The notes: generated by a model not told the origin, from the letters alone. A stretch of DNA of 64,000 bases from Galaxea fascicularis (GCA_948470475.1 OX419344.1:24854225-24918224); one strand, 5' to 3'. Positions 12,692 through 24,921 are shown, numbered from the stretch's first letter. Program-made: numbers and translations.

Positions 12692-13191
12692 TTAGAACCC
12701 GGTGCTGATGAGATATTCTGCTAAGGTTTCCACGACTTGGTTGCAGTTTCCCGCTCCGCCAGCACTTTCAGCATAACCACCCAAAATAAGAGCCTTGTTG
12801 GTCAGCATTGCACAAAAACCACCTTCGTCTTTCTTCTTAAAGTAGGCGGCTTTCTTGTCTGGGTCATTCCGCAGCATCATGTATTTGACTCCCGCAATGT
12901 TCTTGGACGCAACACTACCATCTTTTAAGCTTTTTATGACATCCACTGCTTCTTGCTTGGATACCTGTCGACAAATCACGCTCTAATTGTGACATTGCTG
13001 TAAAAGGAATATTTCATAACGCATATAAGCTTAATTTATGACTGTTATAAATTGTCTAAAAAATACAAAGTGTGGCTTACAGCAAACCCTGAGCTGATAG
13101 CCCATTGTGAACCATCTAATCCAAATATAGCTGCCCTCTGAACAGATCCTGTACCTAACAGGTTACTATCCACGTAACTTTGCCAGGACAT
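12692..13191 (-). CDS. Profilin, copy 1 (2 exons, 127 aa)
   Basis: Exon 1 is 13081-13191, ATG at 13191, encoding MSWQSYVDSNLLGTGSVQ, then GLDGSQWAISSGFA before a GTAAG donor. Exon 2 is 12692-12964, with acceptor ACAG, starting VSKQEAVDVIKSL and ending EYLISTGF-TAA. The intron is phase 0 and the protein is 127 residues, close to typical cnidarian profilins. The N-terminal MSWQ-YVD and C-terminal ETLAEYLI helices are the family's hallmark. Profilin binds monomeric actin and poly-proline and promotes ADP-ATP exchange on actin in the cytoplasm. Copy 2 at 39427-41184 has the same exon structure, so the two are paralogues. Confidence 0.93.
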
Positions 13192-13585
13192 CTTTGAATG
13201 AAGCAAGTGATAGTGTTCTACAGCTTATATTCTGAGAATTGTTGACAGATTGAAAAACTCAAAGTAAACGAAATGGCGGTCTCTACAAAGCTGACGTTCA
13301 CATGGCTGATGACGTCGAAGTTTTAGCCTCGTAATCATGTGAAGCCAAAAAGGCACTCAACGCGAACATGTAATCGAGTTCAAAGGATAGTCACGTGTTG
13401 CTGCAGCATTTGGTGTACTGTATCTCAGTCAGCAAGGGCTACTCCTCAGTCAGAAATTTTTGTTGTGAGTATTTGAGTAAAGGTTCCAGCACCCAGCAAG
13501 ACTTCTGGCTGTATATTGTTGTGAAGTGTTAGTTGTTTGTTGATGTTTCTTCCCAAGTGTTTTGGGTTTCTTGATCAAAAGGGTT

Positions 13586-13594
<9 letters not shown>

Positions 13595-13616
<22 letters not shown>

Positions 13617-13625
13617 AATACTAAT
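13595..13625 (+). repeat. (AAT)n microsatellite
   Basis: A run of AAT triplets follows GGTTTAATAATAATAATAAT. It may be the tail of an adjacent element. Confidence 0.7.
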
Positions 13626-13979
13626 AACAATACATTTGTAGAGTGCAAAAACTATAAATATTCTAAAGCGCTATTAATAATTACAAAGAACCAGAGTCAA
13701 AATATGTCCAACCACGAATCTGTGTTAAAAACGTCAAGTGCCAAATGCTTTCCCGAAAAGGAAAGTCTTCAGCTGGCTTTTCAGGGGCACAAAACGAATC
13801 TGTTCCTCACTTTATCTGTTCCCCCGAGGTATTGTGCTGGCTGGCAAAATGTCAGTTATTTCCCGGAGTTGGTTATGAAATTTCTTTCTGCTGATGGTTT
13901 CGGTTGGTAAGTACTGAAGTGGGGTAGCAGTGTGAGTGTTGCTGGCTGGCGAAATGTGGATTATTGTGCGAAATTTGTC

Positions 13980-13997
13980 CCCCCCCCCCCCCCCCCC
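13980..13997 (+). repeat. Poly(C) run
   Basis: A homopolymer of about 18 C inside the LINE remnant. A similar poly(G) run lies at about 16506-16520. Such runs are prone to assembly error. Confidence 0.9.
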
Positions 13998-14799
13998 AAC
14001 TGAAGGCTTGATTTGAGGCCTTTTGCCACGCCCATTTTTGGTCGTTTTGTGACCCCGGCTTTTGAAAGTCTCCACTGATGCCGTTCTGCGAATGTCAAGA
14101 GGAAGCTCATTCCCCAGGGAGGGTCCTGCTTTGGCAAAGGTTCTATCGCCGAGGGTTTTAAACATTGTCCTAGCAACCGCTAGCAAATCCTGACTGTCAG
14201 AGCGTAGGCTATACCGACCAGCAGGCTTAGCTGACCAGAGACGTAGGATGGTGCTTTTACATGCAAGGCCTTAACACTAGGAGCAATACCTTAAACATCA
14301 CCTGATAACGAACTGGAAGCCAGTGCAGCGTTCTCAAGACGGGAGTGATATGGTCGAATTTAGGGACCAAACAGACCACAAGCGCCGTTGCATTTAGAAC
14401 CCTTTGTAAACGGTCATATTGGTACTGTGGAAGACCAAAGAGCAGTGAGATACAGTAATCGATATGCGAAGCAACGAAAGAGTGCACCAAAATCTTCGTT
14501 GTTTCTTCCGAAAGAAATTTCCTAATCTGCCAGATGTTGTAAAGGCTACGGAATGCTTTACTACACACTTTCCCAATGTGAGAATTCATTGTCATACGAG
14601 AATCAAACCATGCTCCTAGATTGTGCACCACCTTAACGGGTTTGACCACAGATTCTCCAGCTGTAATCTTGTCGATATAAATCTTGGACACTTGCTGACG
14701 GGATCCTATGATTATAAACTCGGTCTTGACATCATTTATCAAAAGTCGGTTAGAGAGCATCTAACTGAAGCACGGACATCAGCAACACAGTTCTGTACA

Positions 14800-14930
14800 C
14801 TTCTTTACGCAACTGCAAAAATTGCGATCACAACTGCGACGATCATTCTTCATTTGATTTCATATCCGCAGCTCCCATATGATTTCTTTGATATGCAGCA
14901 TTCACTTACATATCTTTCACGGGAACATAT
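14800..14930 (+). repeat. SINE family B, headless tail copy
   Basis: It carries the same GCAAAAATTGCGATCACAAC...GATCATTCTTCATTTGATTTC tail as the full copy just downstream, but has no tRNA-like head. It is part of the insertion splitting the LINE. Confidence 0.65.
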
Positions 14931-14947
14931 GAACCCAAAATTGACCT

Positions 14948-14982
<35 letters not shown>

Positions 14983-15150
14983 AAAGCATCGGACCGGAAT
15001 CGGTCACGGGTTCAAGCCCCGTTGAAGTCCGGAATTTTTTTCAGGCTTCTCTTACGCAATTGCAAAAATTGCGATCACAACTGCGACGATCATTCTTCAT
15101 TTGATTTCATATCCGCAGTTCACATGTGATTTCTTTCATATGCATCATTC
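14931..15150 (+). repeat. SINE family B, copy with tRNA-like head
   Basis: A leader (GAACCCAAAATTGACCTG) precedes a tRNA-like head with A box (AGCTCAGTTGGTAAAGCA) and B box (GGGTTCAAGCCCC). The tail has TTTTTTTCAGGCTT and GCAATTGCAAAAATTGCGAT. A second full copy is at 35818-36000. Confidence 0.75.
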
Positions 15151-16030
15151 GTAGTTCTCAATATTCCTCAACACAGTATCCTGAGACGCCGGTGATTGTG
15201 GCCGAAGACAGATAGATTTGAGTATCATCGGCGTAACTGTGTGCGTTGGATATGTGACCGTCAATGATCTTAAATAAACCAGCAACGTATATTAAGAACA
15301 AGACCGGTCCCAGACAGCTTCCCTGTGGTACTCCTGACCAAAGATTAAATGGATCGGATATGCAATTCTTTATTAAAACTCTTTGCTTTCTATGAGACAA
15401 ATAAGAGGCCAGCCATTTCTGTGCGTCACCTATTACACCAAAATCCTTCTAAAGAGTATCCAGGAGGATTCCACGTTCAATGGTGTCAAAGGCGGCACTG
15501 AGGTCGATTAGGACGTAACCTCCTGTCGATCCATACTTAGGAGAATGTCATTTTGTACTTTGAGCAGTACTGTTTCCGTCAAATGATGTTCTCGATACGA
15601 TGACTAGTTTTCTGGAAGAGGAGCATTAGAGGCACAGTGCGTAGATAGCTAAGAAATCACAGCCTTTTCAACTAACTTGACTACAAACGGCAAATTACTG
15701 ACAAGTCTGAAATTCTTAAATATAGGATCGATGAGTTTGGTACGTGGACATGCTGGATTAGACCAAAAGTTTCAAGTAAATCCGCAAACATCCTGGCATC
15801 GGCGTCAGACAGACAATTATCATGAAACGGTTAAAGTCACCCGTTATCCGCAGAGCCTCACGGCCCATAACAGTGTTCTCCAGATACGTTGAAAACTCAT
15901 CGAAAAACACATGTGATGGAACAGGGTGATCCTCCGAATAGGGTGGTCGATAGATTGCTACAACTTTAATGGCCCGCTTGTGAACTTGAACATTCCATTC
16001 CGAAAACTCAAACGAACTATTTTCTTTTTA

Positions 16031-18004
16031 GTCGGTTAGTTTCACATGATGCCAGTGCCACCACCATTCCTTCCCGAGACTGTCGCGGGAAAGATTTATA
16101 GTCCAAGGTCATTCAGTGATCAGCCAACACAGGTGCTGAATAGGGTTTTCAGAAGTCATCGTTTAGTTTGCGGATTTGTTAAACTTAACTGAGTGTCGTT
16201 TCTTCCAGTAGCTCACTTAAGAGCTAAAGCTGACTTTGGGATTTAACTACACAGATGTTCCTGTTTAGATTTATAGTCGGCCTTTTCGGTCCTATCGTCA
16301 GAATTCTATTGGCTATATTCCGCTACTTATCCTTACCAACCTTGTGGGATGTGTCACTGTTTGCTGTATTAAACAACTGGTTGTATGGTATTTAGTCCCA
16401 CGGCCAGTGAACCCAAATATGTCTATACTTAGCGTGAGCTGTAAAAACAGAGAATGAAGATCGATAGCCTGAAGGCTAGGGACTGTCCTGTTCGTTATTT
16501 ATGGCTAGCAGAAGGGGGGGGGGGGGGGGCAGGTTCGGCGATTTTTTAACCAACTAAGGCAGATTAAAAATGTACCCCTCCCCGAAAGTGGGTGTACCAA
16601 AAATTACCCCCCATCCCCCAGTTTATGCCACTGTCCCAAAATTTCCCCTTCCCCATCCCCTCCAGAGAATGCCGAGCTCTGGTTGTAAGTTTTTGTGTCC
16701 GCTTACGCGGGCGTGACGTGATCAAGATACGTTTACGTGTTGTTGTTTTTTTTTTTTCAATTTGTGTAATAAATTACTTCTAAAACTAAATGCTAGTAAT
16801 TGATGTATGGCAGTATTTCCTTGAATTTAAGAGTACATAGAACCCGATTCCCACCGAGGTCATAACGAGAATTTTTCCTTTGTCTCGTGTGATTCCCTGA
16901 TACCCTTTACTAGGGCTAACGCCCAGTGGGTTTTTCATGGGTTTCTCTTAGCACTTTAATTTACACTTCAGAGTTAATTCTCTGTTCCACCACTTGTATT
17001 TCCTTGAATTGATACCTTTTGCTTCGGCGTCGACAAGTCGCCTTCCTTCAAGTAAGTTGCAAGCCGTGAAGTTTCTTTTACTGTATTTGAAAAAAACACT
17101 CCCTCCTTCCCCATTCCCTTGATTTTGGAAATTTTACCTCCCCCTACTCTTAACACCTGCCCCCAACTAGTCCCCTAGAGCAGTAATAGAACAGTAACTC
17201 GAGCAAAGGTGGTTGTGAGTCGTTAACTGGGGTTTTAGTCAAAACTGTACGGCACGAGTATTAAAGGAAGAATCATTATCAGAGTCTTGGTTATTAACTT
17301 GTTAGAATTTGGACCAAGCCAAGCCAAGCCAAGCCAAACCTAGTCAAGCCGAGCCCGCCAGGCCTAAGTAATCATACAATTACAGTGCGTGTTAGGCAAA
17401 GTCAACGATACTTGATCAAAGTCCTGGTTACTCCCTAGCTGGCGTCAGTTTTGATGCTTGCTAAGTGAAACGAGAGAGAGAGAGAGAGAGAGATGCAAGA
17501 TTTCAATAAACGAAATTGAAATCGATCTCGAAAGACAGTCATTTGCTTATATCGCCATCATAAAAGATAAAATGTGCCGATGTCTTCTCATACAGCACAG
17601 ACACGCAACAGATCGCAGTTCATTTCTTTCGTTTATCTGGAATTTAACCATTTTCCTTGACTACGATGAAACAGACAAACAGAAAAGCCAACGCCATATC
17701 CAAGATGCCATCGTCTTTGTGACTAAGGATTTCCGATACCATGACATTCTTTTCAATTTATTGAGTTCACTTCAACAAATGCAATCTATGGAGACGGGAA
17801 CATAGTGTCTCTTTTTTATTGATAAAAAAATTCATGTTTTACATTGTTATTGTAAAATTGTCCTTTGCCTGGGTAAAATTAAATTAACTCTCCTCTATTC
17901 AAACTGTCATTCAGTTAAATTGGTCAATTTTGAGCGGTAATTCCTGCAACTGCTGTCAGAGGTATTAATTTTGATCTGAAATCCAAAGTTCTGTAGTGGT
18001 GCGT
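16031..18004. other. Intergenic stretch with low-complexity sequence
   Basis: No supported gene. Contents: a poly(G) run near 16506, C-rich stretches (16560-16680 and 17095-17170), an (AAGCC)n run near 17320, a (GA)n run near 17471-17492, and a 115-codon open frame (17458-17805) starting in the GA run with no recognised domain. The GTF2F2 3' UTR is at the right end. Confidence 0.5.
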
Positions 18005-19610
18005 TCACGAGCTAGCACTCTCTGCTCCCCCCTCGCTCTTGGTGCTGTAATGCCTGTACTCTGGTTTCAGTTCCCACATGTTCTTGTGTGGGTTCTTTGT
18101 GTTATAATGTCCAATTTCTTTTAATATTGTTTTAAGATATGCCTGAAACAAAAACGATAAAAAACGATATGAAACAAAATGTATGCACGTTCACAATAAA
18201 ATTCAGAAATCAAACACCGCTACAGTGACATGAACGATTACTTTGAAAAAATATGCAGTACTCACTACTGGCTGCTTTGTTATACTGATTAGATCCTTCA
18301 AATTGTAGTACTGGTGCCTTTCAAATGCATTGAATAGCAAAGCTTTCACAACATCCTCATCCTCACGAGCTCTCTTTCCCTCTTCCTTCTTTTTCTTCTC
18401 ATGTTCGATCTAAAAAACAAAGTCGATACATTTTAATTTACTGCACAGTGTTAGGGGACACTTTATTAACCAAGTTTGCACAAGACATCAAAGATTTTTG
18501 GACCACATTCGTGCACATTATCCACATGCCCGCGAATGAACCAGCCAGACTGTACACCATCTCATGGAAAGCACAGAGAAGGGCATCAGAAGGCTAGCTT
18601 TCTTTGGTACATCCACCGTCTGTTGGGAGATGGCTGTGATCAACTCTCTCCTAATGAAACTGCAGATCAAAACCGCGATTCGACCGAGGCAAAATCGCGG
18701 CAAATGGTCCCGTAGTTTCAGGCGGTACTGTAGCCATCCAAGCAAGAGATAGGAAGAGCTGGATGAATCTTTCAGCCACCTGAGTTGCAGCCAAATGATG
18801 ATGACAATGTAAGGGGGAGCCTGAGGGAGATCAGTTTTTTCTGTGACTCGAAATGAAAATAAGATGGAAGCTGTTTAATCACAACAGAAAGATGATGATT
18901 CTTATGACTGTGATAATAATGGTGATGAGGGACCATGCACTGCCATTACATCTCCCATAGTAGCCACAATGTAAGATGAAGAGTGAATCACACCAGTCCA
19001 ACATGTTTCGCATGGTACTCACATTCATCTTGTGGTCGCTCACTGGTTTGTAGCTTTTAACAACGCGGTCAACTTGTATGGCCTGTCGACCTGATGTGCT
19101 GCTGTTCAGAATTGTTCGTCTGTTAACAATGAAAAAAAAATATATATACAAACTAGTTGAGGTGAATAATTAGATCCTCCCCTTACCATTTCTTAAACTA
19201 TAAATTGTTTATTCCGAAAGAATGCAAGACGACAAGGTGACAACATATAAAGAAGGAACATGAACAGTACTTGGCAACTGTTTCAAGGATTAGATGATAA
19301 TATTGTTGATAACTATAGGAAAGAGTCTTGTTGAAGGAAGCAATTACCATAAGAAAGTAATGATGTGGTATATCAATAATTATTCTGAGTTTCTTATAAA
19401 CTTACTTTTTTAATAATAAATAATCAGCACTTGGTTGTACAGGGCGGAAGTCTGCTTTTTGAACAACTACTCCTTCAATGGTGAGTTGAGCTGCAAAGAA
19501 TCAATCAATCAATAAACCAATAATATTGAGCAGTCAGTCAATCAGTCAGTCAATGCATAAAGGTGTTAGTTTCTAAAGAAACTGTGGGGAGTTGTACACA
19601 AAAATTTGGT

Positions 19611-19644
<34 letters not shown>

Positions 19645-19761
19645 TATACAGGGATTCTAAAAGCTGGTGTTTCAAGGGTTAGCATTGGTGAATACAAATC
19701 CAAATCCTTCGCTCTGATAAACGGCTAACGCTCAAAATGTCAGCTTCTAGAATCCCTGCAT

Positions 19762-19793
<32 letters not shown>

Positions 19794-22700
19794 GAAACCA
19801 AAAATCAGTCAGTTTGTCAGTCGGTCAGTTGGTTAATTAATCAATCAAACAATCAATCAATCCAGTAGAAGCAAGGTAATCTTTGAACTTACTTTTTGAA
19901 GCCTTCTCTTCCTCTTCCTCCATAGAAGCTAATAAACAGAATCAAAAAGTTTTACGTGGTAACCTTAAACAAGATAGTGTAAAATGGAAAACTTGCCAAA
20001 CCAAACATCCAACCACATAATGTACAAAATGTATTTATCAGGTCATGAAATCTAAAGTTATCTTATTTTATTTTTATTACCTTTGCTTTAAATTTCTATA
20101 CATGTATGTGGCTGAAATCTCCTCTAGTGAGCCTCAATAAATGTACGTATGTGTGTAACACAGAACAACCACCAGATAAAGTCAAGGGTTTTTCTAACTT
20201 TTGAAGCAAGCCTGGACACAAAAAATGCAAATCAGAAACTGTTGTTTTTGGTGCGATTTCACTGGCCTATCTTTTCTGTCCACATAATAGAGGTTCTAAA
20301 AATCTTTCTCAATCCAAAGCATTAACAAAAATACAAGTACCGGTAATTATTTTTAAAGGCAAGCTAAGCAAAAAAGCATTTTCAGCTCTTACTTTCCATG
20401 AACCTTGTTAAACTTGTAAAATGTGGAAGAACTATCCGAGAACTTAATTACTATCAATGACAGTGAAGTAGATGGAATGAAAGAACAATTCATGGCAAAG
20501 GAATAAACCAAACTGTAAAATACAGGGCGGGCATTATGAGGCAGGGGCCGGGGATTTGAAGTATATCTCTGTGTACTTTAATAGAAAACCAGCAAAACCA
20601 GCATGTTGACTTCATTAAAGCTACTTGAATCCCTGGCTATTTTTTGTACATCCCCACCTACTTCAAAAATTAGGGACAGCCCTGAAAATGCAAATGCAAA
20701 GTGGTTATTTTTGGCCTTTGCTATCACTGTTGCTTGAGCTTCTTGTTAATTAAGGTAGCCTATTATGACCTGTACCTTCTGGACCCTCTGAAAAGACACC
20801 AATGGACTGCTCAACTTTGGACAAAACCATTTTGTATTCCCTAGGAACCTTGACATTGTCTTTAAAGTCTCTGTTTGCTGATGCTTTATCATCTTTACTT
20901 TTGTCTTCTTTGCTTGCTAGTGCTTGGTCCTCTTTGCTTGCTAATGCTTCTGAGAGGTTAAAGACCACCTGAAAGAATCATGCTCAAGCTATTGATTCCC
21001 TCTCCTTATTAGTGAGTATTTTTACTAGCGAGTAATTAGAATTAGTTCTGAGAGGGTAGTGGATTCATTTTTGCTTCCTATGTTTTATTTCAGAGATCAA
21101 AATTACCCAGCATTTGACAAATTGGATTGCTTTCCACCAAAAACAACTTGTTCGTTTGTTTCCTTTACTGTTCTCTTGTCAATACATATATAGCACTGTA
21201 ATAAGCATTATGCTCGACATACTGACATGCTTCATACATGGGTCGTGTTCAGGGGCCGAGCGCCTAACCCGCTGCACAGCTCCTTCGATCCGACCTTGTT
21301 GAGCTGCGCCCTTCGCAATTCAGTCTCTGACTGCGAGGAAGGGTGATTAGCAGGTCAGTTGTTATTTGTTATGTTATTTGACTTGATCCTTAAGTTGTGC
21401 CTGGAGGAACATATGCGGTTTCACCAAGATTACCCCAGTCCTGACAACTTTAGCCATTAAACAATAGTCAATAAAACCCAGCATATCTAATCAAATGTTG
21501 AGCAATCGAACCAAGTCAAACCCCAATTGTTCAAATTGGGTTTGGTAATTGAACATAATCAAACTCACAATAAAATTCTCTCAACTGAATATATTGAACG
21601 TTTGAATACCAAACAGTCAACAATCAAACTCAATAAAACAATGCAGTCTGAACAAAATTGAATGCAATTAGGTTAGATTGCATTGGATTGTATCTAATTT
21701 TGGTTGAATTTTGTTTCATCAGATAGACTGGGATAAGAGCATGCTTATCAAAAGTACTAACCTCATTTCTTTGAGCATTGCTGTGGACAAAATAAATAAT
21801 ATCACAAACGAGTGTTACAATGAACCTCATTACAAACAAGCATTACAACGGACCTTATTACAACCCAGTGTTATAATGCCCCTTATTACAAACTGGGGTT
21901 AAAAAGTACCTGATATTACAAACCAGCATTACAACGGACCTCATTACAAACCAGCATTACAATGGACCTCATTCCAACCCGGGTTACAACAGACCTCATT
22001 TCAACCTGGGTTACAACGGACCTTATTACAACCTGCGCTACAACAGACTTCATTACAAACCAGCATTACAACAGACCTCATTGCAACCTGGGTTACAATG
22101 GACCTCATTACAAACCCGCATTACAACGGACCTCATTACAAACCAGCATTACAACAGACCTCATTACAACCTGGGTTACAACAGACCTCATTGCAACCTG
22201 GGTTACAATGGACCTCATTACAAACCCGCATTACAACGGACCTCATTACAAACCAGCATTACAACAGACCTCATTACAACCCGGGTTACAACAGACCTCA
22301 ATACAACCCGGGTTACAATGGACCTTATTACAACCTGGGTTACAACAGACCTCATTACAAACCAGCATTACAACAGACCTCATTACAATCTGGGTTACAA
22401 CAGACCTTATTACAACCTGGGTTACAACAGACCTTATTACAACCTGGGTTACAACGGACCTCATTACAACACCAGTTACAATGGACCTCATTACAAACCA
22501 GCATTACAACAGACCTCATTTGTCTTTCTTTTCGTGCTTTTTTCCCCGCGAAACAAGGATTAATACCCTGTAACAGTTGCTATAAACTTTCCCTTTTATG
22601 TGAAGAAAGGAGACAGAAATAACAAGTTTTCAATTAGAAATCATGTCTCAATAAATTCTTTTGGGAATCCCACTTAAGTTGTCCATGTACCATTCAACAT

Positions 22701-24772
22701 GCTCATGTAGTTTTTCTTCGATTAGTAGAATAACCTGCATGAGACTGTAGTATAAAAGGGTGATCACAGTCGAACTGATCAAATTTCTCCAAGATCTAAA
22801 AGTCTGCACCAGGTGAGTATTACTATTGATTTTTACTTTGATCAATATAATGTATTGATAGTTTTTGTTTTCCATCGGTTTGATCCATTTGTTTTGCTAT
22901 ATAACAAATCACTTAAGGACTTGTCCCTTGGGGAACAGTGAATTTTTTCCCTCAAATCTCAATGTTCCCCTCAACGAACATTGAGATTCTCTGGAAACAA
23001 AGTTCACTATTCCCCTTGGAACCAGTCATTAAGTGTTAAATGTTGACCACAACTGTATGGCCTGCCAGTAGACCATTAGAGCCTGTTTGTATAAGGCAAC
23101 CCAACCCACTGGCCTGCTTTACCGAGATCTCAGCTAATGCCTATTTACTACGGTAAAATTTTGGTTTGTTTACATGAGAGGGCAGGCTGGCCTGCTTGCC
23201 GAGATCTTGGCAGCTCAGGCTGAGATCTTGCTTAGCAGGCCGGCCGGCCTTCTCATATAAATGAACAGAAAATTTAATGAAGAAAAACGGCACTAGCCAA
23301 GATCTTGGTAAAGCGCGCCAGCGTCCCTAACCTTAGTCAAGTGCAACTTAACTCTCAAAAGTATCAGCAGGCATATTATTATTCTCCTGACTGTTCACTA
23401 TAAACTTCAGTTATTACTCATTGAGATTACTACGGTGTTTCAGCATCATACCAATCAGTCTAATTAATGATCATTTCCACAACTCACAGAGATACCAACC
23501 TTTGGAGATTTTTTTCCCAGCCTCCTTACACCCTCCCCCCCCCCAAAAAAAAAGATTTTTCCCCTCCTACCCCCCAAAACACCCCCCTCCCCCTGGGAAA
23601 AATAACTTTTTTCCACCAAATCAAATAGAGGTATCTTAGTTTAATTTCCAGAATCAACGATATCACTAAATGCGTCAATTGAATGTACTCAATATCATTA
23701 TGACCAAATGTCTTTTATCAGTTCAGGGATACGATTTCAGTCTACAGTGGAGCAAAGTCTTTAAAAGGTTCTAAGTGGTTTTTATCCGGGACATCTGGTC
23801 ACCCATATGGGAGACCTGGAGATTTGTTGCGTATCCGGGAGACTCACGGATAATCCAGGAGAGTTGGCATGTATGAACTCATAATGCCTGCATGTTTGAC
23901 TAATTATTACTGACATCAAACAATAATTATTATTGGATAAGGTTTTTGTGATATCTTAATTGTCGACAAGCCACACAAGTGCGTAAACTTGACATGATGA
24001 CCCTTAGAAATCATGCTCCATGGTCATATACATGACATGATTCCCAGTAACCTTGAGTGTCCTTGACATGATTATTGTATAATCTGCAGATTGATGCTGT
24101 CACAGGTGCTGATTTCGAAAAATCCTATGTACACTTTCGGCCAATCAGAAAAGATATAGCAAGTTCAATGTACAATAATAGGAAGAATTAGATACAAAGA
24201 AATTAGAACAAAGTGTCTCTATGTCTGGCATTCAGAGGACAGCTGGACATTATTTTCAAAATACTCGGTGTGTGGCAGTCTGATTTTCTTCGCTTTCAGT
24301 GTAGATTTTGCCAATTAGGTCAGGGATTAGAGCTAGGAGACAAGGAATATGGATGTTTATATTAGGTAATTACTGATATCAAAATCATAGGACGAGAAAA
24401 TTTCGACTGTCGGATACCAAGTATTTTGAAAGTTCTGTCCGGCTGCCGGATTTATAGACACAGCGAAATTAGAAACGGCTGACACACAGACACACAAACC
24501 CTTCGATCTCAAGACTTACTTGGTTATTTGAAGAGAACCTACTATACCAGAAGCATCGGTATTTGTCATCCATATGTTAGATAAGTACTTAGGAACCTTA
24601 AATTAAACCAGGGAAGAATCAGATCTAACTGATTTAGACTTTCGCAACGGTATTATTATTTGAAGGTTTCAATTTATCAAATTCATACAGCTAACATTAG
24701 TATCACTGACTCTTTTACCTTAACCAGCCAAACCGCTCTCGAAACTCCCGAACAGTCCACTTCAGAACCCAT
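18005..24772 (-). CDS. GTF2F2: TFIIF subunit beta (RAP30), GTF2F2, with a 2-nt frameshift in the last exon
   Basis: Exons seen: 24719-24772 (ATG at 24772; ends SRAVWLVK), 24520-24596 (VPKYLSNIW...GSLQITK), 20776-20968 (VVFNLSEALASKED...VPREYKMVLSKVEQ), 19893-19928 (acidic MEEEEEKASK), 19406-19490 (QLTIEGVVVQKADFRP), 19023-19119 (VDRVVKSYKPVSDHKMN), 18266-18409 (IEHEKKKKEEGKRARE, AFERHQYYNLKDLISITKQP) and 18005-18144 (AYLKTIL...KEIGHYN, NMWELKPEYRHY). These match RAP30 in order: the dimerisation domain with RAP74, then the C-terminal winged helix that binds DNA. TFIIF recruits RNA polymerase II to the preinitiation complex. Phases agree except that a small exon must be missing between 24520 and 20968, and the last exon is 140 nt where 138 keeps frame: a run of six A (plus 18119-18124, read as T) sits where four would fit. 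Confidence 0.9.
19608..19799. repeat. MITE with about 55-bp inverted arms in a GTF2F2 intron
   Basis: GGTTTTATCAACAGAGTTGA at the left is the near-exact reverse complement of the right end (TCAACTCTGTTGATGAAACC). The arms continue through ATAATGTAAATTGACCA and CAGGGATTCTA. Confidence 0.8.
20523..20684. repeat. MITE family 'CAGGGCTGTC', copy 1
   Basis: It shares CCCCACCTACTTCAAAAATTAG and AACCAGCATGTT with the element at 40073-40239. The right end reads GGGACAGCCCTG. The left end is degraded (CAGGGCGGGCATTA). Confidence 0.7.
21800..22520. repeat. 27-28 bp minisatellite array in a GTF2F2 intron
   Basis: About 26 units based on ATTACAACGGACCTC and ATTACAACCTGGGTT half-motifs, spaced 27 or 28 bp. 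Units alternate between CTGGGTTACAA and ACCAGCATTACAA types. The mix of 27 and 28 bp units gives open frames in several phases and on both strands (repetitive TDLITTWVT-like peptides). These are artefacts of periodicity, not genes. Confidence 0.92.
22910..23035. repeat. MITE-like inverted repeat
   Basis: CACTTAAGGACTTGTCCC at the left pairs with GGAACCAGTCATTAAGTG at the right, and GGGGAACAGTGAA with TTCACTATTCCCC. The centre is itself a palindrome around AATCTCAATGTTC. It lies in the GTF2F2 intron. Confidence 0.7.
23171..23263. repeat. GC-rich inverted repeat
   Basis: CATGAGAGGGCAGGCTGGCC at the left pairs imperfectly with GGCCGGCCTTCTCAT at the right, enclosing two GAGATCTTG motifs. A related GAGATCTCAGC piece lies just upstream, near 23120. 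Confidence 0.5.
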
Positions 24773-24921
24773 CTTTCACCTGAATGTTGAAAAATGTTTC
24801 TTTCTTTCTCTTTGAAATCGACATCAATATTTCGAAGGGTACTTTATTTAATGGGATTGAACTGTCTCTAATACGACAAACCGCTGATCGGAATCTGTGA
24901 TGGGGTGTGTACGGTAAGGGG

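Larger units (their letters stand above)
13812..16030 (-). mobile_element. Decayed CR1/L2-type LINE (endonuclease-RT), split by SINE insertions
   Basis: Minus-strand pieces in order: about 15680-15900 endonuclease-like (EALRITGDFN); about 15400-15560 early RT (DLSAAFDTIE, WLASYLSHRKQ); 15158-15400 RT with SGVPQGSCLGPVLF and YADDTQIY; 14257-14760 RT thumb/C-terminal part (NDVKTEF, HNLGAWFDSRM, LHWLPVRYQ); 13812-14186 the typical C-terminal end (GDRTFAKAGPSLGNELPLDI). The pieces lie in different frames with stops between them. About 400 bp of SINE-like DNA (14762-15157) separates the YADD piece from the thumb piece. This is a dead copy between profilin 1 and GTF2F2. Confidence 0.85.

Noticed and set aside
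12705..12720. CTGATGA strings elsewhere (near 12705, 13303, 42493, 50980) as hammerhead cores
   Set aside because: No stem II hairpin followed by GAAA and no stem I complementarity at these places.
14965..15035. Possible tRNA gene
   Set aside because: The head shares its flanks and tail with the copy at 35818-36000, so it is a SINE.
17458..17805. 115-codon open frame
   Set aside because: Starts inside a GA microsatellite, has no recognised domain, homologue or splice context.
18105..18135. Programmed ribosomal frameshifting as explanation for the GTF2F2 shift
   Set aside because: No known use in this family and the site is a simple A run; sequencing error is more likely.
18476..18752. Overlapping open frames within a GTF2F2 intron
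   Set aside because: The end of the stretch loosely resembles LINE C-terminal sequence (RDRKSWM), but no RT motif was found; too weak to annotate.
21800..22520. CRISPR-like array
   Set aside because: Repeats are contiguous and degenerate without unique spacers, in a eukaryotic intron.
21962..22622. Open frames of 160-203 codons with repetitive peptides
   Set aside because: They overlap in several phases across the minisatellite and in an intron; they come from repeat periodicity.
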